Below are positions 6,119-7,471 of a DNA stretch of 7,471 nt, one piece after another. The stretch spans positions 1-7,471 of the forward strand of contig JAEUSC010000353.1 of the NCBI GenBank assembly GCA_016789035.1, written 5' to 3'. The position numbers and the translations under genes were made by a program. Source of the stretch: Candidatus Omnitrophota bacterium (lineage in GTDB: Bacteria > Omnitrophota > Gorgyraeia > Zapsychrales > Fredricksoniimonadaceae). Below the pieces are notes generated by a model that was given only the letters and a program-made list of their open reading frames with translations, did not search any database and was not told the origin of the DNA. Position 1 is the stretch's first letter, and each line of letters opens with the position of its first letter.

Positions 6119-7176
6119 TCCAAGACGGGATATGATCCCAAAACTTTTAGGTACTTGCACATATTTTCAAGTTGATCGAGCGCTCTTTTAACTTTGGGAT
6201 CCAGACGATGACCTTCAAAATCCACAAAAAAATAATAATCCCAGGCCTTTTTCTTCGACGGCCGTGACTCGATCTTAGTTAAATTGATCTTTTCCTTATA
6301 AAACGGTTCCAACATTTTATAAAGCGCCCCCACCTTATCCTTAATGGAAAACAAAATGGACGTTCTGTCTTTACCCGTTTGCGCCGCGTCATTTCTGCCA
6401 ATGACAAAAAAACGAGTCGTGTTGTGTGTTGTATCATAAATATTCTTTGCTACCACATTCAAACCGTATTCCTCTGCAACTTCCAAAGAACCAATGGAAG
6501 CGGTATTCTTTTCTTTGGAAGCATGCTGGGCCGCATCGGTCGTTGAAGCAACAAAGATATGACCGACATCAGGCATGTTATGAGATAACCAGATACGGCA
6601 CTGGCCTAATGCTTGAGCGTTGGCATAAATTTTGACGATTTTCTCTTTAGGATAATTCGACAAAAGATTGTGTCTGATTTCTCGTAAAAACTGGCGACAA
6701 ATCTTCAGCTCAGAATCAGCCAGCAAGTCAAACGTGGGAGTCACGGCTCCCTCGGTTGAGTTCTCGATCGGCACAACACCGTAATCACATTCGCCATCTT
6801 CGACTTTCTGAAAGATTTCACCGATCGTGCTGCAACCCAAATAGGAAACCTGCAAACCAAAAATTTGACGGGCGGCGGTATACGTATAAGAGCCTTTTTG
6901 TCCTAGGACGGCGATAGACAACGGCTTTTCCAACGACAATGAACAAGACATTATTTCCCGGTAAATCGCCTCCAACGCAGATGCAGTCACAGGACCATGG
7001 CTTAAGGCCTTAATCCGATCCAAAACTTCCTTTTCCCGGTCTGGGGCATAAACGCTTTTATTGTTTTTGGCCTTTTCTTTACCGATGGCAAGGCTCATCT
7101 GCGCGCGATCGTTTAATAGCGCTACAATTTTCTCATCGAGCTTGTCTATCTTTTTTCTTATTTCGTTGATTTCCAT
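6115..7176 (-). CDS. pheA: Bifunctional chorismate mutase/prephenate dehydratase (P-protein)
   Basis: Converts chorismate to prephenate and then to phenylpyruvate, the committed steps to phenylalanine. The 353-residue protein has three domains in the classical order. The AroQ-type chorismate mutase covers about residues 1-83, with Arg7, Arg24, Lys35, Arg47 and Glu48 lining up with the Escherichia coli active-site residues Arg11, Arg28, Lys39, Arg51 and Glu52. The prephenate dehydratase domain, about 86-262, carries VPIENSTEGAV (135-145) and NTTRFFVIG (252-260), with the catalytic threonine of the TRF motif. The ACT domain, about 272-350, has GAL (283-285) and ESRP (303-306), the phenylalanine-binding motifs, and ends in the family hallmark LGSYP, so feedback inhibition by Phe is expected. 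The ATG at 7176 is chosen over the GTG two codons upstream because AAAGGTGG sits just before the ATG. The gene begins 8 bp after scpB and its stop overlaps the start of the hisC-type gene. Function is secure. Confidence 0.97.
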   Translation of the reverse strand: MEINEIRKKIDKLDEKIVALLNDRAQMSLAIGKEKAKNNKSVYAPDREKEVLDRIKALSHGPVTASALEAIYREIMSCSLSLEKPLSIAVLGQKGSYTYTAARQIFGLQVSYLGCSTIGEIFQKVEDGECDYGVVPIENSTEGAVTPTFDLLADSELKICRQFLREIRHNLLSNYPKEKIVKIYANAQALGQCRIWLSHNMPDVGHIFVASTTDAAQHASKEKNTASIGSLEVAEEYGLNVVAKNIYDTTHNTTRFFVIGRNDAAQTGKDRTSILFSIKDKVGALYKMLEPFYKEKINLTKIESRPSKKKAWDYYFFVDFEGHRLDPKVKRALDQLENMCKYLKVLGSYPVLE

Positions 7177-7178
7177 AA

Positions 7179-7186
7179 CCACCTTT
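7179..7186 (-). promoter_or_regulatory. Shine-Dalgarno site of pheA
   Basis: AAAGGTGG on the minus strand, two bases before the ATG at 7176; its AAGG core is five bases away. The site starts inside the scpB stop codon TAA, so scpB and pheA are probably translationally coupled. The alternative GTG at 7182 lies within this site and would leave no spacing. Confidence 0.65.
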
Positions 7187-7471
7187 AAACAGCTGCGTCA
7201 TTAACCGCGTTGGTTTCGGACTGTTGGGCATGCGCCGCTTGTTCAAACGCATTGAGGCTTTCTTTTAAGGACTCTTCCTGCCGCCGTTCTTCTTCCGTCA
7301 TGACCTGGTTCGGTTCTACAACGGTTTCCGAAGAAGAAGATTCAGCGCGGGCCGATAAAACTGGGAACTCCTCGAGTTTAGGCAGATCTTCTAAAGACTT
7401 TAAACCAAAATATTCCAGAAACTCCTTCGTTGTTCCATACAAAAATGGCCGTCCGGCAACCTCTTTACGCC
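7185..7471 (-). CDS. scpB: Segregation and condensation protein B (ScpB), C-terminal part; 5' end outside the window
   Basis: ScpB joins ScpA and SMC in the bacterial condensin-like complex that compacts and segregates the chromosome. Only the last 94 residues are present. The frame is open to the window edge and the first codons read [23 protein letters not shown], followed by [11 protein letters not shown], which is the well-conserved end of the second winged-helix domain of ScpB. Most ScpB proteins stop shortly after this. Here a further 59 residues follow, rich in Glu, Ser, Gln and Ala, with no aromatic residue except one Phe. The stretch [20 protein letters not shown] looks like a charged helix, and the rest appears disordered. 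The TTG at 7442 and ATG at 7438 are not starts, because the conserved motif begins upstream of both. The stop TAA overlaps the pheA ribosome binding site. Placement of scpB directly before aromatic genes is unusual relative to model organisms and suggests a shared transcript. Confidence 0.9.
   Translation of the reverse strand, partial: RKEVAGRPFLYGTTKEFLEYFGLKSLEDLPKLEEFPVLSARAESSSSETVVEPNQVMTEEERRQEESLKESLNAFEQAAHAQQSETNAVNDAAV

Noticed and set aside
7185..7442. Independent small gene of 85 codons starting at TTG 7442
   Set aside because: The same frame continues upstream to the window edge with the conserved ScpB residues RKEVAGRPF, so this is the end of a longer gene.
1..7471. A novel defence, mobile or biosynthetic system hidden in the window
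   Set aside because: All eight coding regions match known housekeeping families with intact motifs and fill the window with gaps of at most 63 bp. No repeats of array type, integrase, transposase or unrecognised gene was found.

Overview
The window is one densely packed bacterial gene string, entirely on the minus strand, so transcription runs from high to low coordinates. In transcription order it holds scpB (3' part only), pheA, a hisC-type aminotransferase, aroF, tyrA, cmk, lepA and lepB (5' part only). I see no credible gene on the plus strand, no RNA gene, no mobile element, no CRISPR array and no stretch above 63 bp without a gene.

Right part (7471 to 3027): the end of the chromosome-segregation gene scpB leads directly into a four-gene aromatic amino acid block. 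AroF makes DAHP, the first shikimate-pathway intermediate. PheA converts chorismate to prephenate and then phenylpyruvate. TyrA oxidises prephenate (or arogenate) towards tyrosine. The HisC-like enzyme is the likely aminotransferase for the last step of both branches. The block therefore encodes the pathway entry plus everything from chorismate to Phe and Tyr; the steps from DAHP to chorismate must lie elsewhere. Two probable allosteric control points are encoded: the C-terminal ACT domain of PheA and the N-terminal ferredoxin-like domain of AroF.

Left part (3024 to 1): cytidylate kinase, the translation GTPase LepA (EF4) and type I signal peptidase LepB follow with gaps of 2, 11 and 8 bp. 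LepA-LepB adjacency is also known from enterobacteria. Junctions across the window are scpB-pheA 8 bp, pheA-hisC a 4-base ATGA overlap, hisC-aroF 63 bp, aroF-tyrA 59 bp, tyrA-cmk 2 bp, cmk-lepA 11 bp and lepA-lepB 8 bp. This fits one operon with strong translational coupling. The two roughly 60-bp spacers are the only room for internal regulatory signals.

Organism: a bacterium of moderate GC content, probably with ordinary housekeeping metabolism. A fused chorismate mutase-prephenate dehydratase, a Thermotoga-type DAHP synthase and aromatic genes between scpB and cmk resemble uncultured lineages such as Omnitrophota or other PVC-related bacteria. That placement is an impression from gene order and protein style, and I could not test it.

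Starts: for four genes (pheA, hisC, aroF, tyrA) the longest open frame begins upstream of the best-supported start; the coordinates here use the start backed by a Shine-Dalgarno site, gene overlap or family length. I found no evidence of a previously undescribed system. The points most worth checking are the TyrA cofactor signature, the ScpB tail, the substrate of the HisC-like enzyme and the unusual gene context around cmk.
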